Part shown: positions 47,751 through 56,427 of the stretch, one piece after another
How positions within the stretch are numbered: position 1 is the first letter of the stretch
Layout of the letters: each line of letters starts with the position of its first letter
Assembly: GCF_000775285.1 (NCBI RefSeq)
Contig: NZ_JJML01000042.1
Span: 1 to 64,000, forward strand
Direction: 5' to 3'
Source: Neosynechococcus sphagnicola sy1
GTDB taxonomy: Bacteria > Cyanobacteriota > Cyanobacteriia > Neosynechococcales > Neosynechococcaceae
DNA length: 64,000 nt
Translations under genes and position numbers: made by a program
Notes under the pieces: generated by a model
Told to the model about the DNA's origin: nothing
The model's input: the letters and a program-made list of their open reading frames with translations, nothing else
Databases searched by the model: none

Positions 47751-48488
47751 ATGAGTAACTTACCTCGATCTAGAGATTTTTCCCGACGGGATCTATTGAA
47801 AGTCGGCACCGGTATTCTAGGCACGGGGGCATTAACTGCCTGGGTGAGTCGCCAGGAGCAGTCTGTCGCTGCCCCACCTGCGATCGCGAACGATCCATCC
47901 CCTGCCAACAATGATTTAACTCCAGAACAAGCCCTCCAAAGATTAATGGAGGGACATCAACGATTTCTGACCGACACCGCCACGATCCACATTGAAGGAG
48001 CCTCACAGCTGCGGAATGTCGTCCATGAACAAAACCCCTTTGCTGCAATCCTGGCCTGTTCCGATTCCAGGGTGGCCCCTGAAATCCTGTTTGACCAGGG
48101 TTTAGGGAATCTTTTTGTGGTCAGAACAGCTGGAAATATTTCTTCTACAGAAGATATTGCCAGTTTAGAGTTTGCCACCTTAATTTTGGGGGCTAAGGTA
48201 ATCGTGGTGATGGGCCATACCGGTTGTGGAGCGGTGAAAGCAGCCATCAAAGGAGGTGAGGTTCCTGGATTGATTTCGAGTCTGATTCTGGCAATTCGAC
48301 CTGCGATTAACCGGGTTAAAGATCAACCAGGAGATCTTTTAGAGAACTCGATTAAAGCCAATGCCATCAATCAAGTTGAACGGCTAAGAATCTCCGGGGT
48401 ATTATCTAACCTGAAGAAAAATGGACAGTTATTAATTGTTCCCGCGTATTTTGATCTTGAAACGGGGAAGGTTTCCTTACTCAGCTGA
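47751..48488 (+). CDS. exported beta-class carbonic anhydrase with Tat-type signal
   Basis: A 245-residue zinc enzyme that interconverts CO2 and bicarbonate. Zinc ligands are Cys103 (ACSDSR), His156 and Cys159 (VMGHTGCGAVKAA), with the Asp105-Arg107 dyad conserved. The N-terminus has a twin-arginine signal (SRRDLLKVGTGILGTGALTA) followed by an Ala-rich processing region, so the enzyme should be folded in the cytosol and exported. This resembles periplasmic/thylakoid beta-carbonic anhydrases such as EcaB of Synechocystis, though orthology is not established. A role in external CO2 supply beside the CCM is inferred. It is monocistronic by spacing. Confidence 0.9.
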   Translation: MSNLPRSRDFSRRDLLKVGTGILGTGALTAWVSRQEQSVAAPPAIANDPSPANNDLTPEQALQRLMEGHQRFLTDTATIHIEGASQLRNVVHEQNPFAAILACSDSRVAPEILFDQGLGNLFVVRTAGNISSTEDIASLEFATLILGAKVIVVMGHTGCGAVKAAIKGGEVPGLISSLILAIRPAINRVKDQPGDLLENSIKANAINQVERLRISGVLSNLKKNGQLLIVPAYFDLETGKVSLLS

Positions 48489-48556
48489 ATCAAGCAGTTC
48501 CTCCCGTTCTGGATCTCTTGTAGGGTTAGAGACGGGCTGAAGAGGGGGAGCCGTTC

Positions 48557-49234
48557 TTAAAGATAGCCATGCTCCGCTAGAAATTCGGCAGAAATTTCAG
48601 TGGTAGCCGCTGGAGAGTGTTTCAGCAAGGGAGCACCGGCATAGAGGAATTTCTCGACATATTTGCCTAAAATATCTGCTTCTAAATTGACAGCGCTTCC
48701 GGGCTGGAGCTGCTGGAGGTTGGTGTGGGTATAGGTATGGGGAATTACCGCCACAGTAAACCAGGTGCCTTCGGGATTGCAGTCTGCAACCGTGAGGCTG
48801 ACCCCATTGATGGCAATGCTACCCTTCGAGACAATGTAGCGGGCGATCGCCCCATCGGGGAGGTGAAAACCCATTTCCCAAGCCTGAGCCGCTACTGTCA
48901 CGGTTTGTAAGTAACCCATGCCATCGACGTGACCGGTGACAAAATGTCCACCCAGCTTACTGCCCACCCGGAGGGAGATCTCCAGGTTGACCCACCGATC
49001 AGCGGATTGCTGACCTAAGGTGGAGCGGCGGAGCGTCTCGGGGGAGGCAACCGCCACAAACCCTTGGGATTGGATCGCTATAACGGTGAGACAGACTCCA
49101 TCGACCGCTACACTATCCCCGAGGGCCAGATCTTGAAAAATCCGACCATCAGTGCCGTCCCCATAGGTAATCTGGAGTTGATCGGCTCCCAGGGGCTGGA
49201 GCCTGCCTAATGCTTGAATGAGTCCTGTAAACAC
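48557..49234 (-). CDS. ribE: riboflavin synthase, alpha subunit
   Basis: A 225-residue trimeric enzyme that dismutates two 6,7-dimethyl-8-ribityllumazines to riboflavin. GTG at 49234 yields MFTGLIQALG, the invariant family N-terminus; an upstream ATG adds 22 residues that do not belong. Two tandem lumazine-binding barrels are visible, with GDSVAVDGVCLTV and GGHFVTGHVDGMG in the first and GSIAINGVSLTVADCNPEG and HTYTHTNLQQLQPGSAVNLE in the second. Length is normal. No FMN riboswitch was recognised upstream. The symbol ribC is also used for this enzyme. Confidence 0.93.
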   Translation of the reverse strand: MFTGLIQALGRLQPLGADQLQITYGDGTDGRIFQDLALGDSVAVDGVCLTVIAIQSQGFVAVASPETLRRSTLGQQSADRWVNLEISLRVGSKLGGHFVTGHVDGMGYLQTVTVAAQAWEMGFHLPDGAIARYIVSKGSIAINGVSLTVADCNPEGTWFTVAVIPHTYTHTNLQQLQPGSAVNLEADILGKYVEKFLYAGAPLLKHSPAATTEISAEFLAEHGYL

Positions 49235-49502
49235 GGTGTTAAGGTTCGTGGGGAAATTCTCACTGTGAAGCTGATAGCTTCCAACAGCAGAAAAGGGCAT
49301 ACTTAGAGTCAGCGAAGTGACGCGCTACGCTTCTGGGGAACTTGCTTCCGTTTTCTCACCCCCTGAGGGTTGGACATGGGGTTCGACAGCAATGGTTCAG
49401 CGCTTCTAATTTTATTGTTATTCATCCAAGGCGGTCTCTGCTCTATCTTTTAAGTTTCAGTCCTCAAACTCGCTCCGCTCCAGAATTCTAGAGGCTAAGG
49501 CC

Positions 49503-50009
49503 ATGATTGAAATGAAAGTCGCTGGAATTGCCCTTGATGCAGCCACCCGCAGCCCCATCGTTCTGCTCCGGGATGCCCAAGACCGTCGAGCCTTGCCAAT
49601 TTATATCGGCCAGGATCAGGCAAGAGCCATCATTAATGCCCTGGAGAATCAAACCCCTCCCCGTCCCCTCACCCACGACTTGTTGGTCAACCTGCTGAAA
49701 GACTGGGGGATGACAGTGGAACGGGTGATTATTCACTCCCTGCAAGACAACACCTTCTACGCAGTGCTGACCGTCCGCCAGGGCGAGACCAAGAAGGAGT
49801 TAGATGCCCGTCCCAGTGACGCGATCGCCATTGCCCTGCGAACTAATAGCCCCATTTGGGTGATGGAGGAAGTCATTGCCGATGCCTCGATTCCGGTGGA
49901 TCGAGATGCCGATGAAGCGGAGCAGCGAGCCTTTCGGGATTTTATTTCCAACCTCAGACCCGAAGATTTTATCCAACGGGGCAGTCCCCCCGGCAATGGG
50001 GAATCTTGA
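49503..50009 (+). CDS. bifunctional nuclease family protein (DUF151)
   Basis: A 168-residue protein of the DUF151/bifunctional nuclease domain family: MIEMKVAGIALDAATRSPIV, RALPIYIGQDQARAIINALE, RPLTHDLLVNLLKDWGMTVE and ARPSDAIAIALRTNSPIWV are typical. Plant homologues have been described with DNase and RNase activity; the bacterial function is unresolved. A C-terminal acidic tail (VDRDADEAEQRAF) follows the core. A hydrolase gene starts 18 bases downstream, so they form a likely operon. The 200-base region upstream is shared with the divergent ribE. Confidence 0.88.
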   Translation: MIEMKVAGIALDAATRSPIVLLRDAQDRRALPIYIGQDQARAIINALENQTPPRPLTHDLLVNLLKDWGMTVERVIIHSLQDNTFYAVLTVRQGETKKELDARPSDAIAIALRTNSPIWVMEEVIADASIPVDRDADEAEQRAFRDFISNLRPEDFIQRGSPPGNGES

Positions 50010-50027
50010 GGGGAGTGGTTAACTGCC

Positions 50028-50912
50028 ATGGAGCCGCAGAACGCCGCGATCGCACTGTCGAGTCGGGCTAAACAGCACTTAGCGCTCTCCAGTCCCCGGC
50101 GGGCTGGCGGGCATGAAGCTTGGTCTGCCGCCTATCGGGAGCAGGGGCAAGGAGTCCCCCTGCTGCTGCTCCATGGTTTTTTAGGGGATGGTGGCTGCTG
50201 GCAGCCTTTGATGGCGCAACTAGAGCACCAGTTTCACTGTATAGCGCTGGATTTGCTGGGCTTTGGTGAGTCCGCAAAACCGCAGATGCGCTATGACATC
50301 GCCACAGAAGTGGCCTTTGTGCGTGCGGTAGTGGTGGCGCTTGATTTAGCCCCCTGTTATATTCTGGGTCACTCCTTCGGGGGGTGGGTGGCGGCGGCCT
50401 ACGCCCTAGCCTATCCCGAAGCGGTGAAGGGGTTAGTCCTCGCAGCGGCTGCGGGTATTCGCGATGATAGCTTTTGTGGTCGCTACGATCATCTACGGCC
50501 CCTGCTGTGGCGATCGCCGCTGGTGGATGGCCTCTTATCCCTGGCAACCCCATTGGCAACCCTACTGGGGCAGCGACCCACCTTAAAACAGCTGCGGTGG
50601 TTTCGGCGAGAATTGATGGCTCAACCAGCGGCGCGTTCCTTTCTGATGGATCGGCTGCGCCCTGAAGATGCGGTTGATACAGTAGAGGCTGAAATTCATC
50701 GGTTGAGGGTGCCGACGGTGGTCGTGATCGGAGAGAGGGATGACACGATTCCCCGTTGGCACGCCCAAACCTATGCCCAAGAGATCCCTGGAGCCCACCT
50801 GGTGATTCTGCCCAATGCTGACCATGCCTTGCCACAAAACCATGCGGGTCAACTGGCCAACTTGACCCTGGAACTGGCAGCCAATTGCTCCAATTCCAGT
50901 CACCAGGGATAA
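50028..50912 (+). CDS. alpha/beta hydrolase
   Basis: A 294-residue hydrolase of the alpha/beta fold. The oxyanion region is LLLLHGFLGDGGCWQPLMAQ, the nucleophile elbow ILGHSFGGWVAAAYALAYPE (G-H-S-F-G), the acid lies in VVVIGERDDTIPRWHAQTYA and the His in LPNADHALPQNHAG. A cap domain occupies about residues 150-220. No signal peptide or membrane helix. The pattern is like the epoxide hydrolase/haloperoxidase subgroup common in cyanobacteria, but the substrate is unknown. It follows the bifunctional nuclease gene by 18 bases. Confidence 0.82.
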   Translation: MEPQNAAIALSSRAKQHLALSSPRRAGGHEAWSAAYREQGQGVPLLLLHGFLGDGGCWQPLMAQLEHQFHCIALDLLGFGESAKPQMRYDIATEVAFVRAVVVALDLAPCYILGHSFGGWVAAAYALAYPEAVKGLVLAAAAGIRDDSFCGRYDHLRPLLWRSPLVDGLLSLATPLATLLGQRPTLKQLRWFRRELMAQPAARSFLMDRLRPEDAVDTVEAEIHRLRVPTVVVIGERDDTIPRWHAQTYAQEIPGAHLVILPNADHALPQNHAGQLANLTLELAANCSNSSHQG

Positions 50913-51076
50913 TAAGGGGCAAGGATTGAGCAGTTCCTGCTGTGGCGATCGCGAGGGATCTAGCCATCGCCCCAAGGCTTTTGGCGATGGCATGTTAGGC
51001 AACCTCCCAGAACCAGGGTGTAACCGTCTGAAAATGGGTCTAGGCTGCCTGATATGCACGATCAATTAGGAGGATT

Positions 51077-51745
51077 ATGAAACGAACGATTCTAGTGGGA
51101 CTCTCCTTACTCAGTAGCTGGGGAATCATCGGGATGACTGCGGACAGGGTGCCTGCTAGCCCTTTCCAATTGCTGCCAGAGGTTGCAACAGCGGCGCTTC
51201 CCCCAATCCGGCTTCCGATGCTCAACCACCCTTGGGCGATCGCTCAAGACTTTACAGGCTTCTCTGGAAAATATACCGAATACAAAGACAGTTACAACGG
51301 CTTTAAGCTCAATATCCCGGTGGAGTTTACCCTTCACGAGCGAGGGGCAACGACGGACTGGCTAGGTCCCCTGCTGGATGGAGGCTCAGCTCTGATCTAC
51401 ATCAATGCCACCCCAATGAAAGGGGTATCTTCTAAGGTCATCTACGATGCCAATCTCAGATCCAAGCAAGAAGATCGGAACGTCATGGCGGTGGTGCCCC
51501 TGAAGGTGAAATTTGGCAAGCAAACCGTCTGGGCATTTCGCTACAAAGAAGCAAATCATAAACCAGGGTCGCCAGAGCCTAAAGAACCGGGTGACATTCA
51601 TCGCTGGCATTTGCTGGTATTCGGCAATGAAACCGTTTATACCTTAGGCTTTACTGGCCCCTTTCAATCCTTCCAAGACAACAAACTTCAGGTAGTTTAC
51701 GAGGCAGTGATTCAATCGGTGGAACTGATTCCCATTACTCAGTAG
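51077..51745 (+). CDS. exported hypothetical protein, PsbP/Mog1-like character
   Basis: A 222-residue protein with a signal sequence (ILVGLSLLSSWGIIGMTADR) behind a strong AGGAGG ribosome-binding site. The mature part includes DSYNGFKLNIPVEFTLHERG, GGSALIYINATPMKG, WAFRYKEANHKPGSP and HRWHLLVFGNETVYTLGFTG. The order 'D-x-x-N-G-F-x-L-x-x-P' then alternating strands and a final helix resembles the PsbP/Mog1 fold, whose cyanobacterial members attach to photosystem II on the lumenal side; this is a structural guess, not an assignment. Probably periplasmic or lumenal. No close partner gene. Confidence 0.6.
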   Translation: MKRTILVGLSLLSSWGIIGMTADRVPASPFQLLPEVATAALPPIRLPMLNHPWAIAQDFTGFSGKYTEYKDSYNGFKLNIPVEFTLHERGATTDWLGPLLDGGSALIYINATPMKGVSSKVIYDANLRSKQEDRNVMAVVPLKVKFGKQTVWAFRYKEANHKPGSPEPKEPGDIHRWHLLVFGNETVYTLGFTGPFQSFQDNKLQVVYEAVIQSVELIPITQ

Positions 51746-51766
51746 TGATCTGAGATTCACAATGGA

Positions 51767-51828
51767 GGAGGCAGAATTCAGAAGCTAAAATTCACCCTAC
51801 TTCGGTCTCCTAGCTTCTGGATGCCTCC
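51767..51828. terminator. two-step hairpin downstream of the exported protein gene
   Basis: GGAGGCA (51767-51773) and AGAAGCTA (51780-51787) pair in order with TAGCTTCT (51811-51818) and TGCCTCC (51822-51828), with an asymmetric internal loop. There is no T-tract. It may be an atypical terminator or stabilising structure. Confidence 0.4.
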
Positions 51829-51893
51829 AACGCCCTGCTACCCTGATGTAAGTATTTGATAGCCCTGCTTACGATGTTCCCCACCTGACGGCA

Positions 51894-52838
51894 ATGACAC
51901 CTTTTCAACCAATCCTTGAATCAGCGCGGCAGGGTGATCCAGCGGCGATTTCTGCTCTGATCAACCAATCCCTGGAGGCCAAAGGAGTAGTTGCCAGGGT
52001 GACGCGCAAAGAGACGTGTCTCAGAGTGCTACTAGAGGCCAACCAGATCCCTGATCAGCAAGCCTTGGTGCTATTTTTACAGGAGCGTTTGGCTCAGCTG
52101 AACATGGTCTCAATCAACTCGGTTGAACTCCAGGGGAAACAGACCTATGCCGCAGCCCCCGCATGGCGTCAAAGCTTCAACCTGATTCCGCCAGCACCGC
52201 CTGTTTCTGAAGTATCCCAAATTCAACCTGTTGAGGCAGATATCTCTATTGCATCCTCCCCGGAGGTATCCCTGCCACTGCCGTTGGAAGCGGTGGCTAC
52301 TCCTGAAGTCACTGCACCCAAAACCAAGCCCCAGAAAACCTATCAGGTTCTCTTTTCAGCAGTGATGGCGTTGATCCTGATGCTGATCGGTGCTAATCTT
52401 CGCTCTGTCCAAACGTTGTTTACTCAATCATCGCCTCATAAGAATGTCTCTTTGAGCGATGGCCTTGAGGTGACCTATCAAGCACCAATTATTAGCCGCG
52501 TGGGAGGAGTGCCTGTGATCATGGTGACCTTTAATGAAAGTCATCCCTTCCCAATGGTGGTAGACACAGGAGCCGGGGGAACGTTGATTACTCAATCCAT
52601 GGCTGCTGCTTTGAATGTTGAGGTTGTCGGACAGGTGATGGCCGAAACTGCCAATGGCTCTAACACCTTCGATATGGGGTATGTCAATTCGATTGAGGTG
52701 GATGGGGCAAAGGTGAGTCACGTCTCGGTGGTGATTGGTTTACCCGATTTAACCCTGGGCTTGTTAGGACACGATTTCTTTAACAACTTCGATGTCAGTA
52801 TTCGAGAGCAGGTTGTGGAGTTCCGTCCCCGAAAATAG
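51894..52838 (+). CDS. membrane-anchored retropepsin-like aspartic protease
   Basis: A 314-residue protein. The N-terminal half is a small domain (MTPFQPILESARQGDPAAIS) resembling a cyanobacterial adaptor fold, then an acidic/Pro-rich linker, one transmembrane helix (VLFSAVMALILMLIGANL, about residues 155-175) and a single retropepsin domain: PMVVDTGAGGTLITQSMAAA with the catalytic D-T-G near residue 222, and a C-terminal GLLGHDFFNNFDVSIR (flap-to-dimer region). Retropepsins work as dimers. The domain should face the periplasm if the N-terminus stays inside, but the topology is inferred. It converges on feoB, with only 8 bases between the stops. Confidence 0.78.
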   Translation: MTPFQPILESARQGDPAAISALINQSLEAKGVVARVTRKETCLRVLLEANQIPDQQALVLFLQERLAQLNMVSINSVELQGKQTYAAAPAWRQSFNLIPPAPPVSEVSQIQPVEADISIASSPEVSLPLPLEAVATPEVTAPKTKPQKTYQVLFSAVMALILMLIGANLRSVQTLFTQSSPHKNVSLSDGLEVTYQAPIISRVGGVPVIMVTFNESHPFPMVVDTGAGGTLITQSMAAALNVEVVGQVMAETANGSNTFDMGYVNSIEVDGAKVSHVSVVIGLPDLTLGLLGHDFFNNFDVSIREQVVEFRPRK

Positions 52839-52846
52839 GGACGAGC

Positions 52847-54640
52847 TTAAAACCCCAGTACCCGTGCACTTTGGTAGAAAACAAAACTAGCGAACCAAGC
52901 AAGTCCAAGGGACCACCCTACAGATAGCAGGGCAAATTTGAGGCTTTTTGACTCACTCTTGAGAACAGCAATGGTGGATAGGCAGGGCACATACAGCAAC
53001 GTGAACAGCATAAAACTGTAGGCTTGTACCCAATCAATTTGCTGGGCGATCGCTCCCGCCAAATCGCCCCCTTCTGATTTACCGTAGATGACCGCAAGCC
53101 CTCCTAAAACAATCTCCTTGGCAATAAAGCCAAAAAACAAGGCTACAGTAAGCTGCGGGTTGATTCCCAAGGGAGCAAACAATGGCTGAATCGTCTCTCC
53201 AATCATGCCTGAGAGGGTTTGGGCACTGGCTGTGGGCACGTTGGTCGGCAGGTTGTTCAAAAGCCAAATTGCCACTACCCCCACTATAATGAAACGCCGC
53301 GACCAGATCCAGAAGTGCTTCACCTCGCACCAGGCGCGTACCAGCATTTGTTTGATTGTTGGGAAACGATAGGGCGGTAGTTCCAGTGCCAAGGGTTCTT
53401 GGTTGGGGAATTTGCCTTTAAATAGAGCTGCCGTGAGCAGAGCCGCCGCAAAACTCAGTAAGTACAGACTAAATATGACCCTAGGGGCGATATTGGCTGC
53501 AAACATCGCCGTAGTCATAAACATAAACACATTCAGCCGAGCTGAACAAAGGGAAAACGGAATCACCAGCATCGAAAGCATCCGCAGCCCAGGTGATCGC
53601 ATCACCCGTGTCCCTAAAATAGCAGGGACGTTGCAGCCAAATCCCATCAGCGCCATCACAAATGAGCGCCCGTCTAACCCCAATCGTTCCATTAGGGCAT
53701 CCATCAAAAATGCCGAGCGAGCTAAATAGCCACTGTCTTCGATGATTGCCATACACAGAAAAAAGAGGAAGATAACAGGGAGAAAAGCCGCAACGGTGCC
53801 AATACCCTCATACAGTCCATCGATCAGAAATCCTTTAAGAAAGGAGGGAAAGGGGGAGAGCAACGGTTCCAAAGCATTGCCCTTGAACCAGTCCAGCCCA
53901 TCACCGAGTACCGCTTGCATCGGAGAACCCAGGGCGTAGATCACCTGGAAGATCAGGTACATTGCCCCGAAGAAAATTGGCAGCCCTAGCACCGGGTGCA
54001 GCAGAAACCGATCCAAACGTGTAGTCCACTGATCCGAAAGTCTTAAGGGCATTTGGACGGCACCCTCGAGAATAGCCCCTAGGTCAACCGCGAGTTGCTG
54101 ATCGTTGAGCAAGCGTTCTTCCAGTCCTTCCACCTGAACCATGGGGTGGTGCTGCTGGAGCAATTCCGTAAGGGTGGCGATCGCCGCCTGATATCCGACA
54201 CCATACTTGGCACTGATCGGCAACACAGGCATTCCCAATCGCTGCGCGAGTAAATCGGACTGCACCTTCACACCAAAACGCTTGGCCTCATCTGTCATGT
54301 TGAGCAGAACCACAGCGGGCAGGCCCAATTGCCTTACTTGGAGGGGTAGAATGATTTGCCGATCTATCTGGGTAGTGTTGAGAATAATTAGGACTAAATC
54401 TAGGGGTGTCTTCTCTAGAAAACACCTGACAACTGCCTCGTCTGCAGAAAAGCCGCGCAAGTCATAAATTCCTGGTAAATCAACGACTTCAGCTAACTCA
54501 TCGCCTAATTTAACCTCCGCCATCATTAGATCAACTGTAATCCCTGGCCAGTTACCAATGTGGGCATGGGAGCCAGTGAGGCGGTTAAAAAAAGTCGATT
54601 TACCTGTATTGGGCATTCCCAGAACCGCAATCTGTTTCAT
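52847..54640 (-). CDS. feoB: ferrous iron transporter FeoB
   Basis: A 597-residue membrane GTPase for Fe(II) uptake. The N-terminal G domain has GMPNTGKST (G1, residues 8-16), the G2 Thr in PGITVD, DLPGIYDL (G3) and NMTDEAKRFG (G4). The core membrane part shows two Gate motifs: a Cys-containing GFGCNVPAILGTR and a second in the downstream half (LVIPFSLCSARLNVFM), with about eight helices. The length fits cyanobacterial FeoB, which lacks some of the C-terminal part of the E. coli protein. Its ATG overlaps the feoA stop, indicating coupling. A Fur-like box lies before feoA. Confidence 0.94.
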   Translation of the reverse strand: MKQIAVLGMPNTGKSTFFNRLTGSHAHIGNWPGITVDLMMAEVKLGDELAEVVDLPGIYDLRGFSADEAVVRCFLEKTPLDLVLIILNTTQIDRQIILPLQVRQLGLPAVVLLNMTDEAKRFGVKVQSDLLAQRLGMPVLPISAKYGVGYQAAIATLTELLQQHHPMVQVEGLEERLLNDQQLAVDLGAILEGAVQMPLRLSDQWTTRLDRFLLHPVLGLPIFFGAMYLIFQVIYALGSPMQAVLGDGLDWFKGNALEPLLSPFPSFLKGFLIDGLYEGIGTVAAFLPVIFLFFLCMAIIEDSGYLARSAFLMDALMERLGLDGRSFVMALMGFGCNVPAILGTRVMRSPGLRMLSMLVIPFSLCSARLNVFMFMTTAMFAANIAPRVIFSLYLLSFAAALLTAALFKGKFPNQEPLALELPPYRFPTIKQMLVRAWCEVKHFWIWSRRFIIVGVVAIWLLNNLPTNVPTASAQTLSGMIGETIQPLFAPLGINPQLTVALFFGFIAKEIVLGGLAVIYGKSEGGDLAGAIAQQIDWVQAYSFMLFTLLYVPCLSTIAVLKSESKSLKFALLSVGWSLGLAWFASFVFYQSARVLGF

Positions 54641-54894
54641 GCTGCTTCTCCAACGGCAGTGACGTATATCCGGTGGGCATCACAGCGACGTAGCATCACC
54701 TCTGTCATGCCAACCCGCACATGCAACGGCCCCTTCATCCACCCTTGCCGTAGCAAGTGTATTTCTTGACCACAGCGCAATCCCAGAGCACAAAAGCGGT
54801 GTTGTAGACTAGCGTCAATATGCAGTACCAGGATGGTCGCAGTCTGACCGGGCTTGAGATCGGCAAGGTGGATAGGAGCCATAGGAAGAGTCAT
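54637..54894 (-). CDS. feoA: ferrous iron transport protein FeoA
   Basis: An 85-residue SH3-like protein: IHLADLKPGQTATILVLHID, RFCALGLRCGQEIHLLRQG and GPLHVRVGMTEVMLRRCDAH fit FeoA (the usual 'L..LG+..G..+.+++' pattern). FeoA is thought to bind the FeoB cytoplasmic side and modulate it. The ATG at 54894 was preferred over a TTG at 54903 and a later ATG. It overlaps feoB by four bases and is the first gene of the operon. Confidence 0.88.
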   Translation of the reverse strand: MTLPMAPIHLADLKPGQTATILVLHIDASLQHRFCALGLRCGQEIHLLRQGWMKGPLHVRVGMTEVMLRRCDAHRIYVTAVGEAA

Positions 54895-54912
54895 CAGATG
54901 CAAGTAATTAAA

Positions 54913-54927
54913 TGAAAAATATTCTCA
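54913..54927 (-). promoter_or_regulatory. Fur-like operator upstream of feoAB
   Basis: TGAGAATATTTTTCA on the minus strand is a 7-1-7 near-palindrome that matches the Fur core TGAtAATnATTaTCA except at three positions. It is 19 bases before the feoA ATG in an AT-rich promoter region, so iron repression by Fur is likely. Confidence 0.6.
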
Positions 54928-55151
54928 TTAATATAGCACTTTAATTACACAACCAATGGAAGATCTTGCTGGGTGTATGGAGCAATTCGCGTCTGAAGAG
55001 CAGGCTATACTTGCTGACGGAATGATTGAAGGTTGGTGTGAGTATTGAGCACCGGGAAAATTCTCTCTGGTTGCGGGGTCATGTTTCCACCTCAGCAGGT
55101 GTACCTTGGGGTAGCCCCCGAAAAATAATTATTGCGTTTAGTTTGGTACTC

Positions 55152-55799
55152 ATGACCTATCCTCCTGCCCCTTGGTATCTCTATGGCAATGCGTTGGTAT
55201 CGTTCCACCTCATCGACGTAGAAAAGGCAAGACCCCTGGTGCCTGGGGATTTTGAGATTGTCTCAGTATTGCCGGGTAAAACCTTCGGGGCGCTTTACCT
55301 CTCAGTCTATGAGGCCAATTCAACCCTGCAATATCATGAGTTGATTGTGGGAGCGGCACTGGTAAGGTATGGCAATCAAATTGGCACCTGGATTTCTCAT
55401 ATCTATGTAGATGATTCCGATTCCTTAGCCGGAGGGCGCAACATTTGGGGGCTACCGAAGGAAATGGCGGAGTTTTCATGGGGCGATCGCACCGTTAGCG
55501 TCATGCAAGGGAGTCGATCCCTCTGCCAAGTTGATTACGGCCCAGCCGGATTACCCCTTTCCCTCTGGGGCAAGTCCAAAATTAGCGGCGATGTCTTTAG
55601 TGGTCTCGATCAGGATATTTTGTTGTTCACAGGAAATTTTGAAGCCCAGCTTAGGTGGGTCCAATGTAACCTCATGATTCCTCCTGAGAGTCCGTTTACA
55701 GCACTGCATCTGGGGCATCCCTGGTTGACCATTCAAATGCATGATCTGGCTTTCACGGCAAATGCACCCACGATTGTCGGCCAATCAAGCCGTCCATAA
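55152..55799 (+). CDS. acetoacetate decarboxylase-family protein
   Basis: A 215-residue protein of the acetoacetate decarboxylase superfamily. Features are the N-terminus MTYPPAPWYLYGNALVSFHL, AALVRYGNQIGTWISHIYVD, and the active-site region GGRNIWGLPKEMAEFSWGD, whose Lys matches the Schiff-base Lys of true decarboxylases. The adjacent Lys that lowers its pKa in Clostridium is Glu here (P-K-E), so the reaction is probably not classical acetoacetate decarboxylation. ATG at 55152 gives the family start; the reading frame extends 42 codons upstream without similarity. Cytosolic, substrate unknown, no operon partner. Confidence 0.75.
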   Translation: MTYPPAPWYLYGNALVSFHLIDVEKARPLVPGDFEIVSVLPGKTFGALYLSVYEANSTLQYHELIVGAALVRYGNQIGTWISHIYVDDSDSLAGGRNIWGLPKEMAEFSWGDRTVSVMQGSRSLCQVDYGPAGLPLSLWGKSKISGDVFSGLDQDILLFTGNFEAQLRWVQCNLMIPPESPFTALHLGHPWLTIQMHDLAFTANAPTIVGQSSRP

Positions 55800-55923
55800 C
55801 GGCGTAGCATCCTAAGGGTTAGATTTTCAGAGGTCATGATTTCCCTCTCAAAGCTGGTTGGGAATGCTGCCGCGCAGTGGGGCAATGAATGGCATACTGG
55901 AGATTCTGTTTCAGCGGCTGCTC

Positions 55924-56412
55924 ATGACCTTGGTTCTTCAACCCGCGATGCCAGCGGATGTCCCAACATTGTTCCAACTGATTCAAGCCCTTGCCGCCTA
56001 CGAACAATTGAGCCATGCCGTGACTGGGAATACCGAGGACTTGGCAGCTCATCTTTTTGGCTCCCGTCCCTATGGGGAAGCCATCCTGGCACGGTGGGAT
56101 GGAGATGCAGTTGGGTTTGCCCTCTTTTTTCATACCTACTCGACCTTTCTCACCCGACCGGGACTGTATTTAGAGGATTTATTTGTCCAGCCCGACTATC
56201 GCCGCCGAGGCATTGGCAAAGCCCTGATCAGCCAGGTGGCAAAAATTGCCGTTGAGCGGGGATGTGGACGTTTAGAGTGGACCGTCTTGGACTGGAATGC
56301 ACCCGCGATCGCCTTCTACCAAGGACTGGGCTCTGATGTTCTCCCGGATTGGCGGGTATGTCGCGTCATGGGTACTTCCCTGGGTCATCTGGCAACAATG
56401 GGGGCTGGCTAA
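55924..56412 (+). CDS. GNAT-family N-acetyltransferase
   Basis: A 162-residue acyltransferase. The N-terminal alpha/beta part is MTLVLQPAMPADVPTLFQLI, and the acetyl-CoA pyrophosphate loop is LEDLFVQPDYRRRGIGKALI (R/Q-x-x-G-x-G), followed by GCGRLEWTVLDWNAPAIAFY and YQGLGSDVLPDWRVCRV near the end. This order resembles spermidine/diamine acetyltransferase-type GNATs, which carry the same WNxxAxxFYxxLG pattern; the acceptor nevertheless remains uncertain. The ATG at 55924 was chosen for the family start. The next gene starts 16 bases later. Confidence 0.82.
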   Translation: MTLVLQPAMPADVPTLFQLIQALAAYEQLSHAVTGNTEDLAAHLFGSRPYGEAILARWDGDAVGFALFFHTYSTFLTRPGLYLEDLFVQPDYRRRGIGKALISQVAKIAVERGCGRLEWTVLDWNAPAIAFYQGLGSDVLPDWRVCRVMGTSLGHLATMGAG

Positions 56413-56427
56413 CAGGCTCTCTGAGCA

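Noticed and set aside
50068-50967. A 299-codon open frame antisense to the alpha/beta hydrolase
   Set aside because: It is Pro/Arg/Ser/Leu-rich, lacks recognisable motifs, and mirrors a clear hydrolase with nucleophile elbow and catalytic His.
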